Below, in pieces: positions 19,368 through 27,614 of a stretch of 64,000 nucleotides of DNA. The stretch lies in NCBI GenBank assembly GCA_963677655.1, contig OY782088.1. The stretch is one strand, 5' to 3'. Position numbers and translations under genes: made by a program. How positions within the stretch are numbered: the stretch's first letter is position 1; every line of letters begins with the position of its first letter. The stretch is from Saccharicrinis sp963677655 (GTDB lineage: Bacteria; Bacteroidota; Bacteroidia; Bacteroidales; Marinilabiliaceae). The notes beneath the pieces were generated by a model. The model was not told the origin of the DNA. It made no database searches and was given only the letters and a program-made list of their open reading frames with translations.

Positions 19368-20556
19368 TTTGTCTGTTCGACGATTTAAAAAGTGAGAGAA
19401 TCAAATAGGAAACGAAATAAAAAGCACCTCCCATTATAATCGATAAACCAATAGCTCCATAGATGTACTGTTTAATATTTGAGGATATAGCCTCAATGTT
19501 TAAATCAGTATCTACTTTCCAGCTACCTTGGCCCAATAAGTAACTACCGGTTACATAACTCAGGTACAGAATAAATGGAATCATTGGAGGAAGGCTAATA
19601 TTGGCTGCAATAAAAAATATGGCTTTATTCAGCTTAAACCAATGAGCCAATAAAAAACCAATAAGCAATTGATAACCCCAAACAGGGAATATTCCCATGA
19701 AAACACCAAATCCAATAGCTGCTGCTATCTTACCTTTGGTTTCATTCGCATCCCTTACATGAGTATTATAGATTTCCTTTATGCTTTTACCTTTAAACTC
19801 CCTAAAAATCATTTTTGGTCGAAAGATCAGAAAAGCCAGTGTTACCAAAATGGTATTTAAAACACTTATTCTAAAGAAATCCTTAAACGGGCGAAAATGC
19901 GTTACGCGCTCCTCCTGACTTGGATAATACACATCAATTGGTACACAACTAACATTGATACCTTGCCATGCAGCTCTTACAATAACTTCAATTTCAAATT
20001 CGTATTTATTACAAAACCACTTTCTTTTTTCCATGGCTTTGATAGGATATAAACGGTATCCGGATTGAGTATCCGGCAGATTAATTCCAGTTTCAACTCT
20101 AAACCAGAAATTTGAAAATTTATTGGCAAAACCACTGGATTTAGGTTGATCTTTTCCTTCCATAAAACGAGAACCAATCAACAAGCTGTTGCGATTTTCT
20201 TTTATTTCTTCAATAAAAACAGGAAGATCCTTTGCGTAATGCTGCCCATCTGAATCAAGAGTAATAGCATACTCATAACCTAATTCCAGAGCCCTATTAA
20301 ATCCCTGACGAATAGCATAACCTTTCCCTTTGTTATTTGTGTAATGAACAATCTCAACTCCTTCAACCTTTTGTAATATTTCATTGGTTGAATCAGTACT
20401 TCCATCGTTTACAACAATAACATTTGAAGTAAAACACTTTACATCATCAATAACGTTAGCAAGTGTTTGCTCATTATTGTAGGTTGGAATAATTACACAA
20501 CACTTCAGTATATCAAACTCCTCAGTCCAATTGATATTTTTCAATTCCCCACTCAT
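19360..20556 (-). CDS. GT2 glycosyltransferase fused to DUF2062 membrane domain
   Basis: The 398-residue protein starts with a family 2 glycosyltransferase (residues about 14-225): CCVIIPTYNNEQTL, VIVVNDGSTD, the metal-binding TLDSDGQH and SGYRLYPI. These features resemble polyprenyl-phosphate mannose/glucose synthases. Residues about 270-395 are a DUF2062 domain with the signature FGVFMGIFPVWGYQ and three hydrophobic segments. The fusion would place sugar transfer at the inner membrane. It shares an 8-bp overlap with the exporter gene and has a 2-bp gap from the hotdog gene, so glycosylation of a pigment lipid intermediate is a reasonable inference. Confidence 0.88.
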   Translation of the reverse strand: MSGELKNINWTEEFDILKCCVIIPTYNNEQTLANVIDDVKCFTSNVIVVNDGSTDSTNEILQKVEGVEIVHYTNNKGKGYAIRQGFNRALELGYEYAITLDSDGQHYAKDLPVFIEEIKENRNSLLIGSRFMEGKDQPKSSGFANKFSNFWFRVETGINLPDTQSGYRLYPIKAMEKRKWFCNKYEFEIEVIVRAAWQGINVSCVPIDVYYPSQEERVTHFRPFKDFFRISVLNTILVTLAFLIFRPKMIFREFKGKSIKEIYNTHVRDANETKGKIAAAIGFGVFMGIFPVWGYQLLIGFLLAHWFKLNKAIFFIAANISLPPMIPFILYLSYVTGSYLLGQGSWKVDTDLNIEAISSNIKQYIYGAIGLSIIMGGAFYFVSYLILSLFKSSNRQNA

Positions 20557-20558
20557 TA

Positions 20559-20924
20559 TTACTTAGCAAAAGTAGATCGCATTTTTAAAAAGTTCACACC
20601 CTCATTCACCATCAATGCAGAAACAGACAAACTAACTTCATCCTTTTTCTTAAATGTCAATTCAAGGTTTAATTTTGGAGTTTTTTGTGGATCTATAAAG
20701 TTCAGAAACTTGATATCTCTGGCACTCTTTAAACTATATTTAGCATCAAGAACATCTGAAATTACTTCTTGTACAATTTGCACCTGACAAACACCGGGAG
20801 TAATAGGAAGACCTGGAAAATGCCCAATGTAAATTTCGTGATCTGCATTAACTTCGATCTCACAAATCCAGCTTTCGTCTTCTTTACTAATTACTTTATA
20901 TTTAAAAAAATCATTCAATAACAT
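20559..20924 (-). CDS. FabZ/ApeI-like hotdog dehydratase subunit (His kept, Glu replaced)
   Basis: This 121-residue single hotdog domain carries the dehydratase signature HFPGLPITPGVCQVQIVQE. The catalytic His is present (H35), but the Glu found five residues after the PG-V turn in FabZ (MIEAMAQ) is a Gln here (Q49). It should act on 3-hydroxyacyl-ACP during polyene extension. A second hotdog in the operon (28323-28739) shows the opposite pattern, so the two may share one active site across a heterodimer. In the aryl polyene system the dehydratases ApeI and ApeP are, as I recall, reported to associate. It is 1 bp from the lipoprotein gene upstream. Confidence 0.82.
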   Translation of the reverse strand: MLLNDFFKYKVISKEDESWICEIEVNADHEIYIGHFPGLPITPGVCQVQIVQEVISDVLDAKYSLKSARDIKFLNFIDPQKTPKLNLELTFKKKDEVSLSVSALMVNEGVNFLKMRSTFAK

Positions 20925-20925
20925 T

Positions 20926-21621
20926 TCAGCTTACTTTTAACAGAGATAACTCCATATTAAACTTTATTCCACGATGCTTAAACTTAATACTCGAAGGAAC
21001 AGACTGTTTATAATTTTCAAGATCAATAATAATCCCATTGATTAACCTACGTTTTCTAATGTTGTTAATCTTTTTATTGGAATCTACAGAAAATCTTACT
21101 TTATCTTCATTTTTGAAGACATTATCAGATACTTCTTTAACTTTTCCCAGCTCATTAATCAGATAACCAAAATCTTCAGCCAAAGTTTTTTGCGCCATTT
21201 TACTTTGAAACAAACTGCTGGCCTTTTTCACTTCTATCTGGTTATCTTTACTGTAAAATTCACATAAAGTCAATCCAACTTCCGTAAGTAATACAACATT
21301 GTAATCATCCTTATCCTTGTTGTATTTGAAGAGTACCAATCCGGAAAAGAAATTTCCATAAACTTTCATTTTAGCCTTATATAAGGCTGATTTATTCCCT
21401 CCGGTTAATGGTTGCTGGATATCACTATCTGTTGTACTAAAACCTTTAGCCGATGAACAAGAAGAAAAGCTTAAACAACAAACTACTAACGAAAGAATTA
21501 AGGATGATTTTGTTTTTGATAAGAAATTGCCAAAGAAAAGGCTTTCGAAATTTTTGAAACTAAAGAGTATTCTCCTTGTAAATGACTGTTCCAAAATATC
21601 GAGCAACACAGTATTTAACAT
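20926..21621 (-). CDS. Cluster lipoprotein of unknown family (231 aa)
   Basis: From ATG at 21621 the product has 231 residues with a lipobox CLSFSSC (Cys about 55) after a hydrophobic LILSLVVCC. That leaves an N-terminal region of about 40 residues, long for a lipoprotein; no better ATG, GTG or TTG was seen closer. An ATG further upstream (21672) lies inside the LolA-like gene and is less likely. The mature part is mostly beta-strand-like (KAKMKVYGNFFSGLVLFKYN, YNVVLLTEVGLTLCEFY). Aryl polyene clusters encode a DUF3261-type lipoprotein next to a LolA-like carrier, and this gene holds the same position. It may receive the pigment at the outer membrane. Function is inferred from position. Confidence 0.7.
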   Translation of the reverse strand: MLNTVLLDILEQSFTRRILFSFKNFESLFFGNFLSKTKSSLILSLVVCCLSFSSCSSAKGFSTTDSDIQQPLTGGNKSALYKAKMKVYGNFFSGLVLFKYNKDKDDYNVVLLTEVGLTLCEFYSKDNQIEVKKASSLFQSKMAQKTLAEDFGYLINELGKVKEVSDNVFKNEDKVRFSVDSNKKINNIRKRRLINGIIIDLENYKQSVPSSIKFKHRGIKFNMELSLLKVS

Positions 21622-21634
21622 TTTCTTGCAAAAA

Positions 21635-22267
21635 CTACTTAGCAGTAAAAAGATTGTCAGAGAAACTCTCATTAAATTTCTTATTTATAAAACTGATTTC
21701 TGTATAGTTATCATCCATTTCAAACATAGTTACCTTATCTACAGAAAAATCTTTTTTATCAATCAGCATTTTTATCTTATTCAAAACCTCCTTAAGCTCA
21801 GCTACATTTGGTTCCAGATAAATTACATATTGACTTTCACCATCAAATGCTTTTACATTAAAATTAGTATCTGTAAAAATAGTTCCATTTACAGAACTAA
21901 TAATAAGATCACTGATTTTTGAAAACATTTGGTTCGATTCTATATCGTAATTATTGGTTTCACCATCGGTTTTAATGCTGAATTTGCCATTGTTAATAGT
22001 GATTAGATATTCAAACGGTTCTTTGTATTCCCAGCGTAAACGATTTTTTGTATCAAAGTATAGTTTACCTTTTGAAGTGATTATTGTTTCAAGATATTCC
22101 ATGTGCTTATCTTGTACGAAATCACAACTAATGGTATTTACTCCTGCTGTTTTTGATTTCATCACTTTTTGAAGTTCCTCAACACTAATAGGTTTCCCCT
22201 CATGTTGAGCTACAGCCAATGCTGAAATAAACAAAACCAACATTCCAAAAACTATCTTCTTAATCAT
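21635..22267 (-). CDS. LolA-like outer-membrane lipoprotein carrier paralogue
   Basis: The 210-residue protein has a signal peptide (MLVLFISALAVAQ) and the LolA/LolB half-barrel pattern of alternating strands: TISCDFVQDKHMEYLE, SKGKLYFDTKNRLRWEYKEPFEYLI and SLYLEPNVAEL-like segments. Stand-alone LolA paralogues occur in aryl polyene clusters and are thought to carry the hydrophobic pigment through the periplasm. It lies 13 bp upstream of a lipoprotein gene of the same operon, which could be the partner at the outer membrane. The cargo is inferred, not shown. Confidence 0.85.
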   Translation of the reverse strand: MIKKIVFGMLVLFISALAVAQHEGKPISVEELQKVMKSKTAGVNTISCDFVQDKHMEYLETIITSKGKLYFDTKNRLRWEYKEPFEYLITINNGKFSIKTDGETNNYDIESNQMFSKISDLIISSVNGTIFTDTNFNVKAFDGESQYVIYLEPNVAELKEVLNKIKMLIDKKDFSVDKVTMFEMDDNYTEISFINKKFNESFSDNLFTAK

Positions 22268-22300
22268 GATATAGTAATATATTTTTATTTCTTGATAAAA

Positions 22301-23041
22301 CTAACTTAATGCTACCGGTTTAAATCCCTTTAATTTACAATACTCTAATATCTGTTTTAACTCCTCAATAATATTAGGATTGGTATCGTGCAATAAAATA
22401 ATATCTCCAGCTTTTAAATTCTTCTTTACTTTAGTAACAACCTGCTCTATGCTTTTACAGGTATCTTTTGTTCTGATGCTCCAGCCCACACATTTTTTGT
22501 TACTTTTTTTTATCGCAGTTGCAATTATATTATTAGTCACTCCAAATGGCGGACGAAACATTTTACTCGGTTCTAATCCGGCATTGGTTAAAGCATTATC
22601 TGTTTCTTTTATTGAGTGTTTTATCCTTTTAATACTCCACCAGGGAAATGAATTTTTATGTTCAAAAGTATGATTGCCAATAGAGTGACCTTCATCAACA
22701 ATTCTTTTTAAAATTGCTTCTTGTCCTTTAACTTTACTACCAATACAAAAAAAAGTTGCTTTGGCATTATATTCTTTTAATACATCTAAAATTTTAGGAG
22801 TTAGATTTTGATCAGGACCATCATCAAAGGTTAGTGCAATCTCGTTTGACTCGGTATAGATATTGGAAGTTGACTGTACAAAGAAATTTAATCTCATTAC
22901 AGATACCCCAAGCACAATTAGTACACTAAAAAACAATGAAGCAGCAGCAATCCAAATAATTTTGGCATGAGTATCTACATTCAAAAATAAAATGCTGAAA
23001 ACAACACCTATATATATGAATAAGAATACTCTAAACTTCAT
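22301..23041 (-). CDS. Membrane-anchored polysaccharide deacetylase (NodB domain)
   Basis: This 246-residue protein has two N-terminal hydrophobic segments (about 4-21 and 27-48) and a NodB-type deacetylase domain. Visible motifs are TFDDGPDQ with D73/D74, the metal-binding H124-x3-H128 in GNHTFEH, RPPFGVTN and a late ILLHDT. Such enzymes (carbohydrate esterase family 4) remove N- or O-acetyl groups from sugars using a divalent metal. Its presence in the operon beside a GT2 and a C45 amide-bond enzyme suggests a sugar amine may be uncovered on the head group. That is inference; a cell-wall substrate is the alternative. Confidence 0.88.
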   Translation of the reverse strand: MKFRVFLFIYIGVVFSILFLNVDTHAKIIWIAAASLFFSVLIVLGVSVMRLNFFVQSTSNIYTESNEIALTFDDGPDQNLTPKILDVLKEYNAKATFFCIGSKVKGQEAILKRIVDEGHSIGNHTFEHKNSFPWWSIKRIKHSIKETDNALTNAGLEPSKMFRPPFGVTNNIIATAIKKSNKKCVGWSIRTKDTCKSIEQVVTKVKKNLKAGDIILLHDTNPNIIEELKQILEYCKLKGFKPVALS

Positions 23042-23072
23042 AATATAATTTTTTAGTTCTGTTTGCTATAAC

Positions 23073-24050
23073 TCACTTCGCTGATAATAGCATTAAGCTA
23101 TGTTCGTTTCCCACACTGTTAAAAATCAAAATATTTGAAAAACCTTTTGGTTTTATTTCATTTTTGATCCAACAATCAGAAACTTGTTTTTCTTCAAGCA
23201 CTTTTGTTGCCACCCAAAGTGCTAAAGCAGATACTGTACCAAATTCTCCCAAGAATGGTTTATACCATAAATAAGGCTTATTTTCGAAGGTTTTATGAAA
23301 TGATGAATAAGCATTGTCATCAGTAAAATTATCTCCTCCAATTACAATATCAATATCTTCAGGTTTGATAGAAAACTGACCTAATTCCTTTTCAAAGTCT
23401 ACATTCTCACCATTAATTATCTTAATTCCTTCAAGTTTCACAGGAGATTCTTCAGTACTTAAGATAAAAAAACCTGCTCCTTCTCCCAGCTTAGTATTTT
23501 TATAACAATCTAAATCTTTAATCAGATTGTAGGTATTTTCAGACATTTCATCCACTCCCCCAACCAATACATTATTTGCTTTTTCATCCAACATCAACAT
23601 TTGAGCATCAAGTAATGATGTTTCAAATGAATTATGCATCTGCGAAAAAGTAAAATTATAGCTATGGCAAGATAACAATAAGGCAATCTGGCCAGCTATT
23701 GTATTATGAGTAGATTGAATGAAATATGTTGGGTTTGGTAATTCTTCTTTTTCCTCAATAAGCTGAGTTAAAAAACTGGTTGTATCTCTTAAACACCCCA
23801 ATGCTGTACCTACAATAATCGCACCTGGTTTTTCCAATTCAGCTTTCTTTAACACAGATAAGCTACAAGCAACACCATTCCTGATTATGGGACTCATTCG
23901 TCGCAATAATTTAGGACTAATATATTTTTTATATTCCGGCTTAATACAAGAATAAAACGCCTCTTCCGTTGTTTCCAGAGTTGCAGGCAAACCACTCTCA
24001 AAACTCAATTGAGCACTAATAGAATCCGATGATTTTATATAAATATCCAT
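23073..24050 (-). CDS. Catalytically dead ketosynthase-like protein (chain-length-factor type)
   Basis: This 325-residue protein has the ketosynthase (thiolase-fold) pattern without its active site. Aligned on the shared LVGGVD segment with its neighbour, the Cys position is His139 (QMHNSFETSL). The first catalytic His region reads VIGGDNFTDD in place of NLHGTGT, and the second reads KPFLGEFGT in place of KSYTGHTLA, so all three catalytic residues are changed. Chain-length factors in type II PKSs are degenerate ketosynthases that dimerise with an active one. The active partner is probably the adjacent gene, 2 bp upstream. The aryl polyene system contains such a KS/CLF pair. Confidence 0.85.
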   Translation of the reverse strand: MDIYIKSSDSISAQLSFESGLPATLETTEEAFYSCIKPEYKKYISPKLLRRMSPIIRNGVACSLSVLKKAELEKPGAIIVGTALGCLRDTTSFLTQLIEEKEELPNPTYFIQSTHNTIAGQIALLLSCHSYNFTFSQMHNSFETSLLDAQMLMLDEKANNVLVGGVDEMSENTYNLIKDLDCYKNTKLGEGAGFFILSTEESPVKLEGIKIINGENVDFEKELGQFSIKPEDIDIVIGGDNFTDDNAYSSFHKTFENKPYLWYKPFLGEFGTVSALALWVATKVLEEKQVSDCWIKNEIKPKGFSNILIFNSVGNEHSLMLLSAK

Positions 24051-24052
24051 AA

Positions 24053-25231
24053 CTATTCAGAAAAAATCACAGTTGAGTTATTACCTCCAAACCCAAACGA
24101 ATTTGACAATACATTTTTTACTTCCTTATCTCGAACTACTTCGGTTAATGGAACTAAATCCAGATCTTCAATAGGTGTTTTAAAGTTAAGATTAGGATAC
24201 ATTATATTATTTACAATAGCTAATACCGAAAAAACAGATTCAATTCCTGCAGCTCCAGCAAGCGTATGCCCGGTATATGATTTTGTAGATGAAAATGGTG
24301 GTACATTACCTTTTCCAAAAACACGATTTAATGCTGTTCCCTCAGAAAAGTCATTATTATCAGTTCCGGTACCATGCAAGTTGATATAATCAATATCCTC
24401 AAGATTTAAACCACTCATCTCCAAAGCTTCAGTCATTGACAAATATGCTCCTTTACCATCTGGTGAAGATGCTGTTTGATGGTATGCATCATTTGCATTT
24501 GCATAACCACTGACTTTACAATAAGCTTTTTTAGCTTCAGATTCTCTTTCTAAGACAATAAAACCTGCACCTTCGGCTAAATTTAAACCCTTACGTTCTG
24601 CATCAAACGGTTTACAATAATCCGTATCCAGAATCTTTAAAGAATTAAAACCATTTAAGGTAAACATGGTCAGTGCATCAACACCCCCAACAAGAACCCT
24701 GTCAAGAACCCCATGTTTCAATAGCCTGACTCCGTGAATCAAGGCATTAGTTCCAGAAGAACATGCGGTATTTAGTGTTGTATAATAATTGGTAGCATTA
24801 ATATACTCGGCCACCTTTTTAGTTGAATCACCGCAAGAATGAGTATACAAATACGAATAATCCTCTGTTTCTTTTAAGTATTTATTTTCTGTAATATCCA
24901 TACCTCCAACGGTTGTAGAAGAAACAATTCCTGTTCTTTCCTTTGGTCCGTTAGTTTCATTAGCTAATGTAATTGCTTCTTTTGCAGCAACCATAGCTAA
25001 CAATGTAGTACGACTATAATTTTCAGATAAAGGTAGTTCAAGTAATTTCATTAATTCATGGTTACTTAACTTCACTTCTCCTAACTTAAAAGAATCTTTG
25101 TGAACCGTTTTCAGATATTTAATACTATCAATTCCACAACGCTTGTTTATCAAAGAATCTAAACATTCCTGAGCGTTGTTCCCGATAGAACTAATAACTC
25201 CAAAGCCGGTTACTACAATACTTCTTGACAT
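24053..25231 (-). CDS. Beta-ketoacyl-ACP synthase (FabF type), probable partner of the CLF
   Basis: A complete 392-residue condensing enzyme with an intact catalytic triad: C157 in NTACSSG, H286 in LHGTGT and H322 in YTGHTLAGAAG, and a C-terminal NSFGFGGNN. It would extend the aryl-primed chain on ACP by decarboxylative condensation with malonyl-ACP. The degenerate ketosynthase follows after 2 bp, the usual layout for an alpha/beta KS pair, and an ACP gene lies 25 bp upstream. Confidence 0.92.
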   Translation of the reverse strand: MSRSIVVTGFGVISSIGNNAQECLDSLINKRCGIDSIKYLKTVHKDSFKLGEVKLSNHELMKLLELPLSENYSRTTLLAMVAAKEAITLANETNGPKERTGIVSSTTVGGMDITENKYLKETEDYSYLYTHSCGDSTKKVAEYINATNYYTTLNTACSSGTNALIHGVRLLKHGVLDRVLVGGVDALTMFTLNGFNSLKILDTDYCKPFDAERKGLNLAEGAGFIVLERESEAKKAYCKVSGYANANDAYHQTASSPDGKGAYLSMTEALEMSGLNLEDIDYINLHGTGTDNNDFSEGTALNRVFGKGNVPPFSSTKSYTGHTLAGAAGIESVFSVLAIVNNIMYPNLNFKTPIEDLDLVPLTEVVRDKEVKNVLSNSFGFGGNNSTVIFSE

Positions 25232-25256
25232 AGATTATTCGTATTACCTCAAAAAC

Positions 25257-25514
25257 TTATTTTCTGTTTTTTTCAATAAAATCAGCTAAAGTTTGAACTG
25301 ACATCATAATATCTTTTCCTTTTTTAGGATCATCTAACTTAATGCCATATTCTTTCTCAAGCAAAACAATAATTTCTAATGCATCAATAGAATCTAATGC
25401 TAAACCTTCATCAGCAAATAAAGGATCATTATCATCGATATCAGCAACATCAAAATCTTCAAGATTTAACTGTTCTATTAATTTTGCTTTTAACTCTTCT
25501 TTTAATTCACTCAT
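25257..25514 (-). CDS. Acyl carrier protein (cluster ACP 1)
   Basis: An 85-residue acidic protein with the phosphopantetheine attachment motif LALDSIDALE; Ser42 is the expected carrier site. It resembles the ACPs of aryl polyene clusters, with the motif DSID in place of the fatty-acid ACP DSLD. It sits between the truncated ketosynthase-like gene and the active ketosynthase, so it is probably the carrier used for chain extension. Confidence 0.92.
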   Translation of the reverse strand: MSELKEELKAKLIEQLNLEDFDVADIDDNDPLFADEGLALDSIDALEIIVLLEKEYGIKLDDPKKGKDIMMSVQTLADFIEKNRK

Positions 25515-25532
25515 GGTTCAATTATTTACAAA

Positions 25533-26081
25533 TTATTTAGAACACAACATTAATTGTGCTTTATATTCATTATTCATATTTACTTCAAGCCAACCCACAA
25601 TTGCATATTTAGTGTTTGTTTCATTAAACAGGCAATCTGTATATTTTAATAGTTCCTCTTTATTGTATTCATCCTGAACAAAAAACATATGTTCACCATA
25701 AAATTTATGACGAATACTGATTTCTCCGATTACAATATTAGGAAGTGTATACACAAATACAGCAGGACTTGGAATTTCTGCAATGCTATTCTGATAATTA
25801 GCATCTGTATTTAAAGATGATGATTTATTGGCAAATACTAATGCCACTTCATCTGTTTCCTGTTTTATATCATCAACTCCATCAATTAATATCTCAGTTG
25901 CTATAAAACCAAGTTTACTTAATAGATCCATCTTAAAATACTTTCCGTATTTAAGATTTAAATGTTTATATAATGATTTTAAAAACGGATTTACCTCTTT
26001 GTCTTCTCCTTTAAAAAACACCTCTCCGTTTAACTGTACTGAACCTTGTTCAATAACCAGTTCTTTGATTACCTTACTCAT
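25533..26081 (-). CDS. Truncated ketosynthase-like protein (182 aa)
   Basis: The product is 182 residues from the ATG at 26081 (an upstream TTG or GTG inside the previous gene is less likely). It is less than half the length of a ketosynthase. It contains PSPAVFVYTLPNIVIGEISIRHKFYGEHMFF, split here over the thiolase-fold region that in full enzymes surrounds the active-site Cys; no Cys-containing TACSS block or HGTGT motif exists. I recall similar short proteins annotated as 3-oxoacyl-ACP synthase in Bacteroidota pigment clusters. The start overlaps the upstream ketosynthase by 8 bp. It may be a structural or gating partner of a condensing enzyme; the function is unknown. Confidence 0.75.
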   Translation of the reverse strand: MSKVIKELVIEQGSVQLNGEVFFKGEDKEVNPFLKSLYKHLNLKYGKYFKMDLLSKLGFIATEILIDGVDDIKQETDEVALVFANKSSSLNTDANYQNSIAEIPSPAVFVYTLPNIVIGEISIRHKFYGEHMFFVQDEYNKEELLKYTDCLFNETNTKYAIVGWLEVNMNNEYKAQLMLCSK

Positions 26082-27192
26082 GTTTTTTAAAGTATACGGC
26101 AGCATTACAACCGCCAAAACCCGACATTAATTTTAATAACTCTTTTGTTGGAGCTTGTATATTTTCTTTAGCAACTGTTATAGGTTGCACAACTCCTTGT
26201 TCTATCATTCCCTTAGTAGCTATAATGGTATTTTCCTTTAATGCCATAGTTGAAATAATAGACTCTATAATTCCTGCAGCTCCAAGTGTGTGACCGAAAT
26301 ATCCTTTTAATCCACTAACAGGAACTTCTGATAATCCACTTCTACTGATGGCATGCGATTCCATATCATCATTATATGGAGTTGCTGTTCCATGCGATGA
26401 GATTACATCAATATTTGCTTCAGAACCTAAAGCTTGTGTAATAGCTCTGAATAAACCCTCACCGGTTCTGGATGGACCTGAAATATGGTTAGCATCATTA
26501 CTGATAGCTCCATTAACAACTTCAATCTCCCCAGAACTACTTGAATCATTTTCTTTTGAAAGAATTACAGATCCTACAGCTTCTCCCAAAGATAAACCAT
26601 CACGATTTGCATCATATGGTTTACAAGGCTCTGGACTCAATGACTGAAACGACTGAAATCCTGAAACAATAAATTTCGATAATATATCGGCTCCTAAAAG
26701 AACTACTTTATCATAAATGCCTGAAATAATCATTCTTTTTGCAAACACAATGGCTGCTAATCCGGATATACATGCATTTGAAATGACATGCGGGGTATTA
26801 ATAAATCCAAAGTAATCAGCGATATTTTTTGCTGTATTTCCCAGATAAAGTCCACTATCAGACTTATTATTCTTTAGATAATCAACATTACCTTTTGTTG
26901 TACTTAAAACAAATCCTGTTTTAGTATCTTTAACATCAACCTCTGAGATGATTTGTTTTAAAGACAATATTGAAAGTTGCTCCAGTCTTGAAAAATTTTC
27001 TAATCCTGGATTTTCTTCTAATTGCCTTTGGAATATATCATCATGAATTGAAGCAACAGGAAAAGTAACATCAGACAATTCAGTGTTTGTTTGAATTGTA
27101 ATTCCAGTTCTTCCTGCAACAACATTTCTATAATTCTCCTCACTAGTCCAACCTAATGGCGAAATAATATTATTTGCTCCAAATACTATCAT
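26074..27192 (-). CDS. Beta-ketoacyl synthase (short FabF-like)
   Basis: This 372-residue ketosynthase has an intact catalytic set, with C141 in SNACISG, H267 in SSHGTATP and H301 in YFGHTLGAAG, and the C-terminal LMSGFGGCNAAV. It is shorter than the FabF-type neighbours because its N-terminus begins directly at the first core strand (MIVFGANNIISPLG). It overlaps the truncated ketosynthase-like gene by 8 bp, which suggests the two products are made in equal amounts and may interact. It could catalyse a distinct elongation or the first condensation with the aryl starter. Confidence 0.9.
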   Translation of the reverse strand: MIVFGANNIISPLGWTSEENYRNVVAGRTGITIQTNTELSDVTFPVASIHDDIFQRQLEENPGLENFSRLEQLSILSLKQIISEVDVKDTKTGFVLSTTKGNVDYLKNNKSDSGLYLGNTAKNIADYFGFINTPHVISNACISGLAAIVFAKRMIISGIYDKVVLLGADILSKFIVSGFQSFQSLSPEPCKPYDANRDGLSLGEAVGSVILSKENDSSSSGEIEVVNGAISNDANHISGPSRTGEGLFRAITQALGSEANIDVISSHGTATPYNDDMESHAISRSGLSEVPVSGLKGYFGHTLGAAGIIESIISTMALKENTIIATKGMIEQGVVQPITVAKENIQAPTKELLKLMSGFGGCNAAVYFKKHE

Positions 27193-27612
27193 TTATAACA
27201 ATCCCCATTTTTCTTTCCAGGAAACATAAAATGGAGGATTGGTCAATTGTAACTCACCCTCCGTATCTAAAAATACCTGAATCGTTTTTCCTTTTGCAAC
27301 TACAACCTTATCTGAAACTTTAGAAATTTCATATCTAAAACAGATTTTAGCTGCATCAACACTTTCAAATATGGTTTTCACTTCAAGTTCTTCACCATAT
27401 CTAACCTGATTTTTATAGTCAATATCAACCTTTACTATAGGAGTCATATAGCCTTCCTCATAAACATCATAATATCCCAGACCATATTGAGATCCAAAAG
27501 CTTCACGTCCATCTTCCAGAAATTTAACGTAATTTCCATGCCATACAATATGCATAGAATCCACTTCACTAAACCGAACTTTTACTTTTGTTATATTGAC
27601 TAATTCTTTCAC
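27193..27612 (-). CDS. 4HBT-type acyl-ACP/CoA thioesterase
   Basis: A 139-residue hotdog thioesterase of the YbgC/4-hydroxybenzoyl-CoA thioesterase type, with SEVDSMHIVWHGNYVKF and FLEDGREAFG, where the usual catalytic Asp/Glu positions lie. Translation appears to start at GTG (27612), only 2 nt after the previous stop; no ATG is available near the N-terminus. The stop is directly next to the following ketosynthase start. Thioesterases of aryl polyene clusters (ApeK-like) release or edit acyl chains. Whether it frees the finished polyene or removes stalled chains is not visible. Confidence 0.85.
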   Translation of the reverse strand: MKELVNITKVKVRFSEVDSMHIVWHGNYVKFLEDGREAFGSQYGLGYYDVYEEGYMTPIVKVDIDYKNQVRYGEELEVKTIFESVDAAKICFRYEISKVSDKVVVAKGKTIQVFLDTEGELQLTNPPFYVSWKEKWGLL

Positions 27613-27614
27613 TT

